This document shows positions 51,550 to 59,762 of a DNA stretch of 64,000 bases, one piece after another; position 1 is the stretch's first letter, and the number at the start of each line of letters is the position of its first letter. The DNA is from an uncultured Eggerthellaceae bacterium (GTDB lineage Bacteria; Actinomycetota; Coriobacteriia; Coriobacteriales; Eggerthellaceae), in the NCBI GenBank assembly GCA_910588435.1, contig CAJUPL010000003.1, forward strand, positions 62,001 to 126,000, read 5' to 3'. Under the pieces are notes generated by a model that worked only from the letters and a program-made list of their open reading frames with translations, searched no databases and had not been told where the DNA came from. Made by a program: the position numbers and the translations under genes.

Positions 51550-51847
51550 AGCTCACACTTTGCAAAGTGGTGAGGCATTACGTGGTATTCCTTCAATACT
51601 AATGATGCATTTGGTGTCTATGTCGATTGCTTAATCAAGCGTAGGGTTTAAATCGGAAGCTGTGAGCGCAATGCTGTAAGCCATAGCTATTTTGGGAAGT
51701 AAGTGGATTGTTCGCATGATTAATCCCCCTAGACGTCGATGACGATATTGCAATGACCCTCTTACTTCTCAAAAAAGAGCTTAGTTAGCCACCATCCAGT
51801 TTTGAATTCTGGGCCTTCAGAGCAAGATATGAGAAAACGGGGTTGAT

Positions 51848-52306
51848 ATGAACGTCGAATTTGTAAGAATGCCCAGTAGGGTTATAGCTGGAAGAATGGT
51901 TCGCACTGATGTTGGATCGATCGGAATTACCGATTCTGTCGGTTCCCTTTGGAGCGATTTCTATCAGGCAGGAAAAAGTTCTTCAATTCCAGATGCTGAT
52001 ATTACTGAATATGAATCCGTTACTGCAAATTATTCCTACGATAAAGGCACTAGTTCATTCAATGTAATTGTTGGTTGCCTGGTGAACTCCAAGTGCGCTT
52101 TGCATGACGAACTGGACACCTTTACTCTTCCGGAAGGGATTTATGCAAAAGTATCGTTGAACGATACGGATCCCGACACGGTAAGTCGCGCATGGAGCGA
52201 CATTTACAACCACTCAGGTATCTTGAATAAGTGCGATTTCGAGGTTGAGCTTAAAGCATACAAGACCGATAAATCCGGCATAGATATCTTTATTTCTACT
52301 ACGTAG
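51848..52306 (+). CDS. GyrI-like effector-binding domain protein
   Basis: 152 residues resembling the GyrI/BmrR-C superfamily: VRMPSRVIAGRMVRT at the start, the LPEGIYAKVSLND strand-loop, and a DFEVELKAYKTDKSG...DIFIST ending. It is a stand-alone small-molecule-binding domain without HTH. AT-rich. It may sequester or sense drugs together with the adjacent MerR/SMR pair. Confidence 0.7.
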   Translation: MNVEFVRMPSRVIAGRMVRTDVGSIGITDSVGSLWSDFYQAGKSSSIPDADITEYESVTANYSYDKGTSSFNVIVGCLVNSKCALHDELDTFTLPEGIYAKVSLNDTDPDTVSRAWSDIYNHSGILNKCDFEVELKAYKTDKSGIDIFISTT

Positions 52307-52325
52307 AGCCATAGAGGGTGGATGT

Positions 52326-52394
52326 GAGTCAGTTCCATTCATTGAGTTGCGTAGACCACAAAGTGAGATGAACGGGAACTGACTCTGCTTTTTG
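52326..52394 (+). terminator. Long inverted repeat after the GyrI-like gene
   Basis: GAGTCAGTTCC at 52,326 pairs perfectly with GGAACTGACTC at 52,375; an inner TTCAT/ATGAA extends it. It is followed by TGCTTTTTG. It is probably a terminator, also able to serve the convergent SMR genes. Confidence 0.65.
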
Positions 52395-52410
52395 AAATGC
52401 AATAGCTCGA

Positions 52411-52779
52411 TTACAAGTTTTCAGATGCTTTATCGTTTGATGATACGCTCCCCTTCTTTCCCTGAGAGGTTTCAAGTAAGACGACCCCCACTACAATAAG
52501 AATGACTCCAACAACGATTGCAGCGTTCATAGGATCTCCCCATACAAGTACACCAATCACAGCCGTTGCCGCCACACCGACGCCGGCCCAGATTCCATAG
52601 GCAATGCCTAGCTGTAATCCTTTCAATGAAAGAGTAAGGAGTATGAAGCATGCGATATAGCCCACTACAAATAACGCTGTATCGAGAGGTTGCGTGAAGC
52701 CGTTCGAAGCTTTCATCATATTGGTTCCAAAAACTTCGCATGCTATAGCAGCAAAGAGAAAACAATAGTATTTATTCAT
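52411..52779 (-). CDS. SMR-family efflux subunit B
   Basis: 122 residues with four membrane helices. The SMR signatures are ACEVFGTNMMKASNGF (with the essential Glu in helix 1), YGIWAGVGVAATAVIG and a C-terminal hydrophobic helix, followed by a short polar tail. It overlaps the preceding SMR gene by one base (TAATG), so the two are coupled and likely form a heterodimer. Confidence 0.85.
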   Translation of the reverse strand: MNKYYCFLFAAIACEVFGTNMMKASNGFTQPLDTALFVVGYIACFILLTLSLKGLQLGIAYGIWAGVGVAATAVIGVLVWGDPMNAAIVVGVILIVVGVVLLETSQGKKGSVSSNDKASENL

Positions 52780-53096
52780 TAGTGAATCCCCATTTCCAAT
52801 ACCACTACACCCACGATAATTAAAATAATGCCCGCAATTTTTTTCGACGAGAATCCTTCTTTCCAAATAATTGCACCCACTATCGCGGTCAAGGCTGTTC
52901 CGGCTCCTGCCCACAGACCATAAACCACGCCTAGCGGGATATCGAGCATGGCAATGCCCAGTGCCCCAAACGCAATTATGTAGGCAACGGCAAGACCGAT
53001 GGTGGGAAGTAGTTTTTTGAAGCCGTTTGAAAGCTTCATGCATGTGGTGCCACAGACTTCTCCGATGATTGCAACACCAAGTAATAGATATGGCAT
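52779..53096 (-). CDS. SMR-family efflux subunit A
   Basis: 105 residues with four membrane helices: AIIGEVCGTTCMKLSNGF (essential Glu) and YGLWAGAGTALTAIVGAI. It is the first gene of a two-gene SMR pump and divergent from the MerR-type regulator. Pumps of this paired type expel cationic drugs or guanidinium-like compounds. Confidence 0.87.
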   Translation of the reverse strand: MPYLLLGVAIIGEVCGTTCMKLSNGFKKLLPTIGLAVAYIIAFGALGIAMLDIPLGVVYGLWAGAGTALTAIVGAIIWKEGFSSKKIAGIILIIVGVVVLEMGIH

Positions 53097-53126
53097 ACTA
53101 TCCTCCTAATAGTCATGATTCATCTA

Positions 53127-53157
53127 ATTATAAACTATCGTGCTACCATAGAGTCAA
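53127..53157 (-). promoter_or_regulatory. MerR-type promoter with 19-bp spacer for the SMR operon
   Basis: Read on the minus strand: -35 TTGACT (53,157-53,152), 19-base spacer, -10 TATAAT (53,132-53,127). The spacer contains CTAT...ATAG dyad symmetry (CTATGGTAGCACGATAG). The long spacer is the hallmark of promoters activated by MerR proteins through DNA distortion. Confidence 0.8.
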
Positions 53158-53192
53158 GTACTTTTAGCAAGCTTCAAAGGTAGGTCTTGTAC

Positions 53193-54035
53193 ATGGACTT
53201 AATGAAAAGTGGAAAGTTTGCTCAACTATGCCATACAACCAAGAATACTCTCATCCATTATGACCAGATTGGTCTTTTGCATCCCTCTGTAAAAGGAGAA
53301 AATGGGTATCGGTATTACACTCTTCGCGATTTTTGGCGTTTTCAAGCAATAAGCGTTTTCATTCAAGCTGGATTCCGTCTCTCAGAAATCCAAGAACTGC
53401 TTGCAAATCGCAATGAACAAAAGTTACTAAAAGAAATCTCATGCACGCGCGCTTCCCTCGAAGAGCGAAAAAAGCAAATCGAACATTCTCTAGACGAGCT
53501 CGCTGGAATGGACTATATGATTCGAGAAGCACAAGATCTGAAGTATGGCAAACCGATTGTTAGGCAAGAGCCTCGACGTATGCTGTATTTCTGCGGTAAT
53601 GCAGAGAGCTTAAAACCTTCTGCGTCTTTTGACTACGGCTTAGTCACTAAGGATTCCACTGAAACCATTAGTATATTGCGAGATATTGAGCCGCGAGCAA
53701 GTGTGGTTCCTTATGGTCTGACGGCTTCCTATCAAAATGGCGAGGTTAAATACAACGATATGTTCTTCCTGTTGCCGTATAAAGCCAGGATTGTACAAAA
53801 AGGACGCGGCCACTTAGTTGCTTTAGAAAAGGGCGATTTCGCGTCTTTAGGTTTTAAAGGGTGCTGGAAAAACGTAAGCGTTGCTTATAGAAAACTATTA
53901 GCTTTTGCACATGACAATAAACTGACGCTCAAAATGCCTTTCTACGAAATTTCACAATTCTGGCCGTTTGATGATGAGGACAACGAATATCGCTGTACGG
54001 TGACTGCCGCAGTACAAAGGCCTACGCTTTTATAG
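53193..54035 (+). CDS. MerR-family multidrug-type regulator (BmrR-like)
   Basis: 280 residues. The N-terminal MerR HTH (KSGKFAQLCHTTKNTLIHYD, then GYRYYTLRDFWRFQ), a dimerisation coiled coil (about 80-115) and a C-terminal GyrI-like effector domain (about 125-280). ATG 53,193 is eight bases after AAGGTAGG; TTG 53,187 is too close. It is divergent from the SMR pump and expected to activate it when a drug binds. Confidence 0.87.
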   Translation: MDLMKSGKFAQLCHTTKNTLIHYDQIGLLHPSVKGENGYRYYTLRDFWRFQAISVFIQAGFRLSEIQELLANRNEQKLLKEISCTRASLEERKKQIEHSLDELAGMDYMIREAQDLKYGKPIVRQEPRRMLYFCGNAESLKPSASFDYGLVTKDSTETISILRDIEPRASVVPYGLTASYQNGEVKYNDMFFLLPYKARIVQKGRGHLVALEKGDFASLGFKGCWKNVSVAYRKLLAFAHDNKLTLKMPFYEISQFWPFDDEDNEYRCTVTAAVQRPTLL

Positions 54036-54256
54036 CAGCGTTTCGAGAGTTCCCTTTTTAATAAACAGTTGTGCAATCTACCGTATCATTTCTGATGTCA
54101 TTCCTCTCATCTCACGAGAGGGCTGCATATTTGCAAACTAACGGTTTTTTGACCAACAGAAGCTTTTTCTTGAACTGTGCGTGCCTTGCAAACACAAGCA
54201 CGTCGAGCGGATGATCCGAATATCACAAACCTCTTCACTTTGTGACACTCCCCGAA
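54036..54256. other. AT-rich gene-free stretch at the right edge of the cargo block
   Basis: No gene, terminator or recombination site was recognised here. Base composition changes from AT-rich to GC-rich near 54,250, probably marking the junction with phage DNA. Confidence 0.5.
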
Positions 54257-54347
54257 ACTCCTAACTGACGCAAGCAACGTGCTTGCGTAAACGGCCAGTG
54301 CTGCCCTTTGCGGCGGCGGGTGGGATGGTGGCGTGATAGTTAGGAGT
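54257..54347 (+). promoter_or_regulatory. Structured leader that sequesters the scaffold-gene RBS
   Basis: ACTCCTAACT (54,257-54,266) pairs perfectly with AGTTAGGAGT (54,338-54,347), which contains the AGGAG ribosome-binding site six bases before the ATG. Inside lie ACGCAAGCA-acg-TGCTTGCGT (54,268-54,288) and a GC-rich arm around GCTGCC/GGCGGC. The whole is a three-way junction closed on the RBS, which suggests translational control. Confidence 0.65.
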
Positions 54348-54352
54348 GATGC

Positions 54353-54874
54353 ATGGACGGAGAGAATGATGCCGCGCAGGGCGGGACAGCTGCGGAGGTT
54401 GAACCGACCGCAGCGGCACAAGCGGACGGGAACCCGCAGGACACAGGCGGCGGCACGCTGCAAGCGCAGGAAGTGACCGGTGACGAGGAAGCCGGCGGCG
54501 CTGACGGCGCGCAAGCGGCAACGGATGCGCAAGTCGACTACGAAGCGCAGATCGCCGAACGCGACGCACGTATCACAGAGCTGGAGGCGCAACTTGCCAC
54601 CCAGGAGATCGACCACGAGCTGACGCTTGCCGGGTGTCATTCGACCCGCGCGGCGCGTGCGCTTTTGGACGACTACGACGGCGATGTTTCCGCACTGAAG
54701 GCGGCGCAACCCTGGCTGTTCGCGGGCGGAGATGCGGCTGCCGATGGCGAGGGTAACGGTGAGCAGCAGAGCGGTACCACCGGCCTGAAGCCCACTGGGG
54801 CCGATGCCTCTAAAGCCACGGTAGCCCGTTGGGAGCGCTTGGCCGGACTTTCCGATGACGAGGATAAGGAGTAA
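54353..54874 (+). CDS. Phage scaffold-like protein
   Basis: 173 residues, acidic, Ala/Gly/Asp-rich, with a coiled-coil segment (EAQIAERDARITELEAQLAT, about 63-85). Its position right before the capsid gene and its composition are typical for scaffolding proteins. Its translation may be controlled by the leader hairpin. Confidence 0.75.
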   Translation: MDGENDAAQGGTAAEVEPTAAAQADGNPQDTGGGTLQAQEVTGDEEAGGADGAQAATDAQVDYEAQIAERDARITELEAQLATQEIDHELTLAGCHSTRAARALLDDYDGDVSALKAAQPWLFAGGDAAADGEGNGEQQSGTTGLKPTGADASKATVARWERLAGLSDDEDKE

Positions 54875-54879
54875 TTGCA

Positions 54880-55920
54880 ATGGCTAACTCGATTGCATTC
54901 AAGAAGAATTATGCCGGCATCTTGGACAAGGTGTATCAGCGGGAATCGACGTCGGCGTGTCTCAATTCCGACAAGACGATGGTACGCGCCGGTCGCGGGG
55001 CACGGGAGATCATGGTGCCGCGTATCAGCGTGACAGGCTTGGGCAACTATGAGCGCAACGTGGGCTACAAGACCGGAGCCATCAACTACGAGTGGGAAAC
55101 CAAGACGTTCAACTACGACCGCGGCATCCGCTTGTTCGCTGATGCGATGGACATCGAGGAGACAGGCATCGAGGATGCGTTCGTTCAGGCGGGGGGCGAG
55201 CTACAGCGCGTGCAGGTGGCACCCGAGGCCGACGCCTTCACATTTGCTCAGATCGCCGGACACAAGGATGTGGCAAGCACCACGACCGACTTCAGCGAAG
55301 CCGAGGCGGGCGACGTGCTTGCGGTCCTGCGCAGCGTGACCAACGAGATGGACGAGCTGCAGGTTTCCACCGGAAGCCGCTTCCTGTTCATCACGCCGAC
55401 ACTGAAGGGCATCCTGGACGACTTCAGCTTGGCGAACCCGGCGCGGTCGAACAAGGTGCTGACGCGCTTCAGCCGCATCGTGGAGGTTCCGCAGGTGCGC
55501 TTCTATACGAAGATCGACCTGTTGAACGGAGACGATGACAAGTTCGGCTATACCAAGGCAGCCGATGGCGCGGATCTGAACTTCCTTGTGGTAGAGAAGA
55601 GCGCGGTGGTGAAGTTCGACAAGCATGTGCCGAGCCGCATCTTCAGCCCCGACGAGCTGGAGAGTCTGGACAGCTACATGCTGAAGTACCGCAAGTACGG
55701 CATCGTGGAGCTGATGGATGCGAAGCTGGACGGCATCCACGCGAGCATCGCGGGCACGACTGCTGCGACGCCGACGACGCAGAGCGCACCTGCGAACGAT
55801 CCCGTACAGACACAAGCTGCAGCACAGCAGACAGCAGACGCGAGCACTGCGAAGACTGATGCGGCCAAGGCTGAGGCGTCCAAGGCGACCGCTGCCAAGA
55901 CCAACGAGACATCCAAATAG
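54880..55920 (+). CDS. Major capsid protein
   Basis: 346 residues. The body (residues 1-290) contains YERNVGYKTGAINYEWETKT, FNYDRGIRLFADAMD and the late FVVEKSAVVKFDKHV-like strand (LVVEKSAVVKFDKHVPSRI), consistent with HK97-fold capsids. The C-terminal 55 residues are an Ala/Thr/Gln/Lys-rich tail (AAAQQTADASTAKTDAAKAE), which is unusual for capsids and may be exposed. An RBS (AGGAG) lies before the ATG. Confidence 0.82.
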   Translation: MANSIAFKKNYAGILDKVYQRESTSACLNSDKTMVRAGRGAREIMVPRISVTGLGNYERNVGYKTGAINYEWETKTFNYDRGIRLFADAMDIEETGIEDAFVQAGGELQRVQVAPEADAFTFAQIAGHKDVASTTTDFSEAEAGDVLAVLRSVTNEMDELQVSTGSRFLFITPTLKGILDDFSLANPARSNKVLTRFSRIVEVPQVRFYTKIDLLNGDDDKFGYTKAADGADLNFLVVEKSAVVKFDKHVPSRIFSPDELESLDSYMLKYRKYGIVELMDAKLDGIHASIAGTTAATPTTQSAPANDPVQTQAAAQQTADASTAKTDAAKAEASKATAAKTNETSK

Positions 55921-55922
55921 TC

Positions 55923-56267
55923 ATGCGGCCTGATGTCACATACGAGTTCTATGCGGAGAAGTTCGGCGGCGATCTTTCGGAAGAGGCCTTCGCCGCCAAC
56001 CTCCCCTTGGCCGAGGCGCACACCGTGTGGGCGTGCTGGCCGCACGAGCCGCGCACCTGCGACGAGCGCCGCGCATGGATGCGCGCGGTGTGCCGCTGCG
56101 TGGACGTGTTCGCCGAGTACGGGACCGGTAGCGTGGGCGGCTTTTCCATCGGCGAGTACAAGGTGACGAGCTACGAGAACAAGGGCACGACCGGAACCGA
56201 GCTGGCGACCGAAGCGGTGACGCGGGAGCTGGCTGGTACGAGGCTGCTGTTCAACGGGGTGTGCTGA
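55923..56267 (+). CDS. Head-tail connector-like protein 1
   Basis: 114 residues: FYAEKFGGDLSEEAFAANL and the conserved Cys-containing helix pattern resemble small head-completion proteins encoded after the capsid gene. The stop overlaps the next start (TGATG). Confidence 0.6.
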   Translation: MRPDVTYEFYAEKFGGDLSEEAFAANLPLAEAHTVWACWPHEPRTCDERRAWMRAVCRCVDVFAEYGTGSVGGFSIGEYKVTSYENKGTTGTELATEAVTRELAGTRLLFNGVC

Positions 56268-56590
56268 TGGCGGGAATGCGTGCCATACCGAGGCGGCTGC
56301 TCCCGGACACGATGGATGTTCGGGAGCCGGCTGCTGACGGAAGCTTTGGGGAGGCGAAGACCATCGCCCATGTGCGCTTCGAGCGGAAGCGCGAGGCTTC
56401 TGCCGATGCGCATAGGAGCGAGAGCCTTTGCGGGCGCGTGTTCGTTGACGCGGTGACGAGCACGGGCGCTTACGAGGTGCCGGCGGGAAGCCGCATAGAG
56501 ATCCAGGGACTGTCGCTCTTCGTGGAGAGCTGCACCGCGTACGAGGGCGCCAACGGACGCGTGCACCATTGGGAGTTGGACGTGCGATGA
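56267..56590 (+). CDS. Head-tail connector / minor capsid protein 2
   Basis: 107 residues. A beta-rich small protein with IPRRLLPDTMDVREP at its start, a layout seen in the minor capsid/head-closure proteins that follow connector 1. Overlaps on both sides. Confidence 0.6.
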   Translation: MAGMRAIPRRLLPDTMDVREPAADGSFGEAKTIAHVRFERKREASADAHRSESLCGRVFVDAVTSTGAYEVPAGSRIEIQGLSLFVESCTAYEGANGRVHHWELDVR

Positions 56591-56976
56591 AGCTGGAGAA
56601 AGCAATCAAAAAGCTCCTGGAGATCGCGGGGATGCACGACGTGTATGTTGCGCCTCCGAGCGTGACCGAGTGCGCCGAGCCCATCTGTGTGGGGCGTGCC
56701 GTATACGACCGGGAGGCGAAGCTGGCCGGAGGAGAGCGCGGACGCGCCACCGCAAGCGTACTCGTGTGCCGGGAAACCGATACGTCGGCACAGGATGCGG
56801 CTTTCGGATGCGAGCGGGCATTGGTGTCAGCTGCATGGGAGCGAGTGCGCGATGTGCGTGGCGGACAGATCGTATCGTGTGACGTCGGCACGCCTGTGTT
56901 CAAGGAGCGCGACGGGAGCGGTCGCTTCGTATACGAGATCGCGTTGGAGTTCACGATCAAGAGGGACAGGGTCTGA
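56587..56976 (+). CDS. Tail-completion / minor capsid protein 3
   Basis: 129 residues, beta-rich, resembling tail terminator or minor capsid proteins (FVYEIALEFTIKRD at the end). ATGA coupling with the gene before and one-base overlap with Dit after it. In other siphoviruses a major tail protein, chaperones and a tape measure would follow here. Confidence 0.6.
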   Translation: MKLEKAIKKLLEIAGMHDVYVAPPSVTECAEPICVGRAVYDREAKLAGGERGRATASVLVCRETDTSAQDAAFGCERALVSAAWERVRDVRGGQIVSCDVGTPVFKERDGSGRFVYEIALEFTIKRDRV

Positions 56977-57695
56977 TGCACGGACTGGCGTTCAATGGAT
57001 ACGATTTCAGCGAGGTGTGCCAGGCGCAGACCATCGAGGTGACGCCGCACCGCGTGCGTGCGGAGGCGGTACCAATAGCTGGAGGTTTGGGCGCACGCAT
57101 GACTAGCGACGGGATAGATGTGCGTATTGCCAAGGTGCGGCTGTTCCTGGATGCCGGGTGTCGATTGACGCCCGAGGATGGGAGCCGGTTGCGGCACCGG
57201 ATAGATGCGATGCTCTGCGCTGCACACGGTGCGACGCTGCGGCTTCCCGAAGACGAGGTGCTTGAGTACCGTGGCGCGGTGCTGACCGATGGCACGGGCT
57301 GGACTTCGATGTTCGAGGATGGCGAATGCACCTTAACGTTCACCTGCCACGACCCGGTGGCATACGGCTATGAGCGCTCAACCGGTAAAACCTCTTTCAA
57401 GGTTGAGGGCACTGCTGAGACCTATCCCGTGTTCGAGTGCGTGGCCACCGAGGGCGACAGCGTGATGGTGCTCGACATGGACAACGAGAAGTTCATCTGC
57501 ATCGTCGGCGATTTCAAGGGCGGCGAGCTCGTGCGGATCGACTGCGCGAGCGAGGACGTTCAGATCGACGGCGTTTGTGCCAACACCGACGTTGGCACGC
57601 ACAGCGACTTCTTCCCGCTCTCACCCGGAGCGTGCGAGCTCGCTTTCTCCGGGTGCGCGAAGCACACGACGACTTACACAGAACGGTGGTACTAG
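56976..57695 (+). CDS. Distal tail protein (Dit)-like
   Basis: 239 residues. Start LAFNGYDFSEVCQAQTIEVT and FTCHDPVAYGYERSTGKTSF follow the phage tail-component (Dit) pattern: an N-terminal ring-forming domain and a C-terminal galectin-like domain. It would form the baseplate hub between tube and Tal. Confidence 0.8.
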   Translation: MHGLAFNGYDFSEVCQAQTIEVTPHRVRAEAVPIAGGLGARMTSDGIDVRIAKVRLFLDAGCRLTPEDGSRLRHRIDAMLCAAHGATLRLPEDEVLEYRGAVLTDGTGWTSMFEDGECTLTFTCHDPVAYGYERSTGKTSFKVEGTAETYPVFECVATEGDSVMVLDMDNEKFICIVGDFKGGELVRIDCASEDVQIDGVCANTDVGTHSDFFPLSPGACELAFSGCAKHTTTYTERWY

Positions 57696-59759
57696 ATGAC
57701 AGCGCCGGTTCTGATGTGGTTCGGGCTCGACGACGTTCGCAAGGGTACGATTCACCTGCAAAGCGACATGACCCATGACGAGGAAGTACGTGAACGGGAC
57801 GAACTGCGGTTCGTCTGTCTGGAGCGTCCAGAGAAGTACGACCGCCTCGTATGGTGGGACGAGCCGGATGGTGCGTGGCGCGAGCATGTGGTGCGCGAGA
57901 CCTGGGCTGCTGGAGATGGGCTTTGCGAGGTGGCTGCCGATGGTGCGCTCTTCGAGACACGGTGCGACTTCCTGGAAGCGTGCCGCATCGAGCGTGTGAG
58001 CTATTACGACCTGCTGAAGTGGCTTGTGCCCTACACCCGGTTTTCCGTGGGCAGCTACGGCTTCGGCGGCGTGAACGAAGAGACGACCTGGCTCACGCGC
58101 ATGAGCTTTCTGGACGGGCTTCGCCGCTTGGAGAAGCTTTATCAAGTGGAGTTCTATCTGGAGATCGACGTTGACGAGGAAACAGGGCGTGTGAGCGAGC
58201 GGCGTCTTTCCTTCTGCGCGGAACAGGGCGCGTGGCGCGGGCTTCGGCTGGTGCATGGGAAGAACCTGCCCATCGGCTGCCTTCAGGTGAAGAGCGACGA
58301 CGTGATCACGGCCATGTATGGCTTCGGGATCAGCTTTGGCGCATATGACGATGACGGCAACCCCACAGGCGGTTTCACACGGAGGCTGAGCTTCGGAGAG
58401 GTGAACGGTGGCGTGGACTACGTCGCCGATGAGCGGGCGCTGGAGCTGTACGGGCGCAAGAACCCCGACGGAAGCCGTCGGCACAACTTTGGCTACACCA
58501 TATTCGAGAACGAGCAGCGGGCCGAGAGACTCTATACCAAGACGCACGAGGCGTTGCAAAAGGCAAATGCGCCCAAGATCGCATACGTGGTGGACGAGCC
58601 TATCGACGTGAGTGGGCGGGATGTGCGCTTGGGCGACGTAGCGTTGGTGGTGAGCGAGGTGTCCGGTGCGCCCTACCGATGCGGGATGCGTGTGGTGGAG
58701 CGCACGAGACGGTTCGGACGAGAGGTGCGGCAGAGCATTCGCCTGGGCGACATCACCGCTGGGACGCGTTCGCATTTCGCCGCCTATGAGCGCAGGTGCG
58801 GATCCATCACAACCTTCGTCGATGCGCTAGTGGCTGCGGGGCTGCGCGAGCCTGATGCGAATGCGGCTGTTGGGGCACTGTCGATTGCGGTCGAGCTTCG
58901 GAACGCGAAACGTACGGATGGTACCGACATTGATCTGCGGTATACCTTTGATCTGGCAGCCGATGATGTGTACCGCTTCGATGTGGCGGTGGCGAACAAT
59001 CTCGACCATCCGATCTATGACGTACAGGTGGAGATTCCCAAGGCAGGGGTTTCGGAGACGCTTTTCTATCTGACCGCCAAGGGATCAAAACTCTATTCCT
59101 TTGCAGTGAGCCCTTCTGGTGGCGATGTTGCTTCCGGTGCCTTTGTTTGTGCCGCTGAGGCGAGTTGCCCGGAACGATTCACTGGAACAAGCCAGTTCTA
59201 TGAGGCTTGCGAGGTTACGGGCTCTGTTGGGCTGCCGCTCTCAAGTACGGAGAAGCCCGTTGACACCATTCCCGACGATCTGTCAGGCGACGGGTCATTT
59301 GCAGTGCCTTACACGGTCGCCGATCTGCGGCGGTGCCACTGCGTCTCAACCACCGAGGCCGCCATCGACGAAGTATGGGTGTGCGGCTACGTGGTGGGCT
59401 GGGCTGACATGGGCGTTGGCAACCGCTTCAACGCTTCGTCGCTGCAGCTGGGCGCGAGCGATGCGGGCGCAAGCAACATCGTTTTGGCGGACACGCCTGA
59501 CGAGACCGACGTTGCCCGCATGGTTCCTGTGAACCTCTCGACTGCGACGCGCAGGCGCAAGGCGGTTCGCGCTGCGCTCAACCTTGCTGACAACCCGCAG
59601 ATGGTGGGCACGCGCGTATGGGTGCTGGGCGACGTGATGCGCTATGGCGCGGAGACGGGTGTCAGGAACACCGACGAGCACCGCTATTGCGATGCATCTG
59701 GGAAATGGCATGGCTGGTGGACGGTCAACGGCCAGCTTGGTGAGGATCTGAAAGGATAG
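57696..59759 (+). CDS. Tail-associated lysin-like (Tal) baseplate protein with C-terminal OB-fold domain
   Basis: 687 residues. The N-terminal about 370 residues fit the gp27/Tal hub fold (QSDMTHDEEVRERDELRFVC, then LLKWLVPYTRFSVGSYGFGG). The middle region resembles a receptor-binding extension. The C-terminal about 130 residues (EVWVCGYVVGWADMG, then SNIVLADTPDETD and RAALNLADNPQMVGTRVWVLG) match the OB-fold DUF6359-like domain known mostly from Bacteroidota surface proteins. No obvious peptidase motif. Confidence 0.78.
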   Translation: MTAPVLMWFGLDDVRKGTIHLQSDMTHDEEVRERDELRFVCLERPEKYDRLVWWDEPDGAWREHVVRETWAAGDGLCEVAADGALFETRCDFLEACRIERVSYYDLLKWLVPYTRFSVGSYGFGGVNEETTWLTRMSFLDGLRRLEKLYQVEFYLEIDVDEETGRVSERRLSFCAEQGAWRGLRLVHGKNLPIGCLQVKSDDVITAMYGFGISFGAYDDDGNPTGGFTRRLSFGEVNGGVDYVADERALELYGRKNPDGSRRHNFGYTIFENEQRAERLYTKTHEALQKANAPKIAYVVDEPIDVSGRDVRLGDVALVVSEVSGAPYRCGMRVVERTRRFGREVRQSIRLGDITAGTRSHFAAYERRCGSITTFVDALVAAGLREPDANAAVGALSIAVELRNAKRTDGTDIDLRYTFDLAADDVYRFDVAVANNLDHPIYDVQVEIPKAGVSETLFYLTAKGSKLYSFAVSPSGGDVASGAFVCAAEASCPERFTGTSQFYEACEVTGSVGLPLSSTEKPVDTIPDDLSGDGSFAVPYTVADLRRCHCVSTTEAAIDEVWVCGYVVGWADMGVGNRFNASSLQLGASDAGASNIVLADTPDETDVARMVPVNLSTATRRRKAVRAALNLADNPQMVGTRVWVLGDVMRYGAETGVRNTDEHRYCDASGKWHGWWTVNGQLGEDLKG

Positions 59760-59762
59760 GCT

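Larger units (their letters stand above)
40003..54250. other. Accessory cargo block inserted between portal and scaffold genes
   Basis: About 14 kb of non-phage genes (Abi, HTH regulators, PucR regulator, two molybdoenzyme modules, MFS transporter, SMR pump and regulator) lies where phages normally have a minor head protein. Large parts are visibly more AT-rich than the flanking phage DNA (41.6-44.0 kb and 51.2-54.2 kb). No transposase, recombinase or flanking repeat was found at either edge. Exact boundaries are uncertain. Confidence 0.7.

Noticed and set aside
51333..51596. 87-codon minus-strand ORF
   Set aside because: No RBS, overlaps the equally doubtful plus-strand ORF, no domain pattern.
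39998..54352. Transposon carrying the cargo block
   Set aside because: No transposase, resolvase, terminal inverted repeat or target duplication was seen at either edge, so a mechanism cannot be named.
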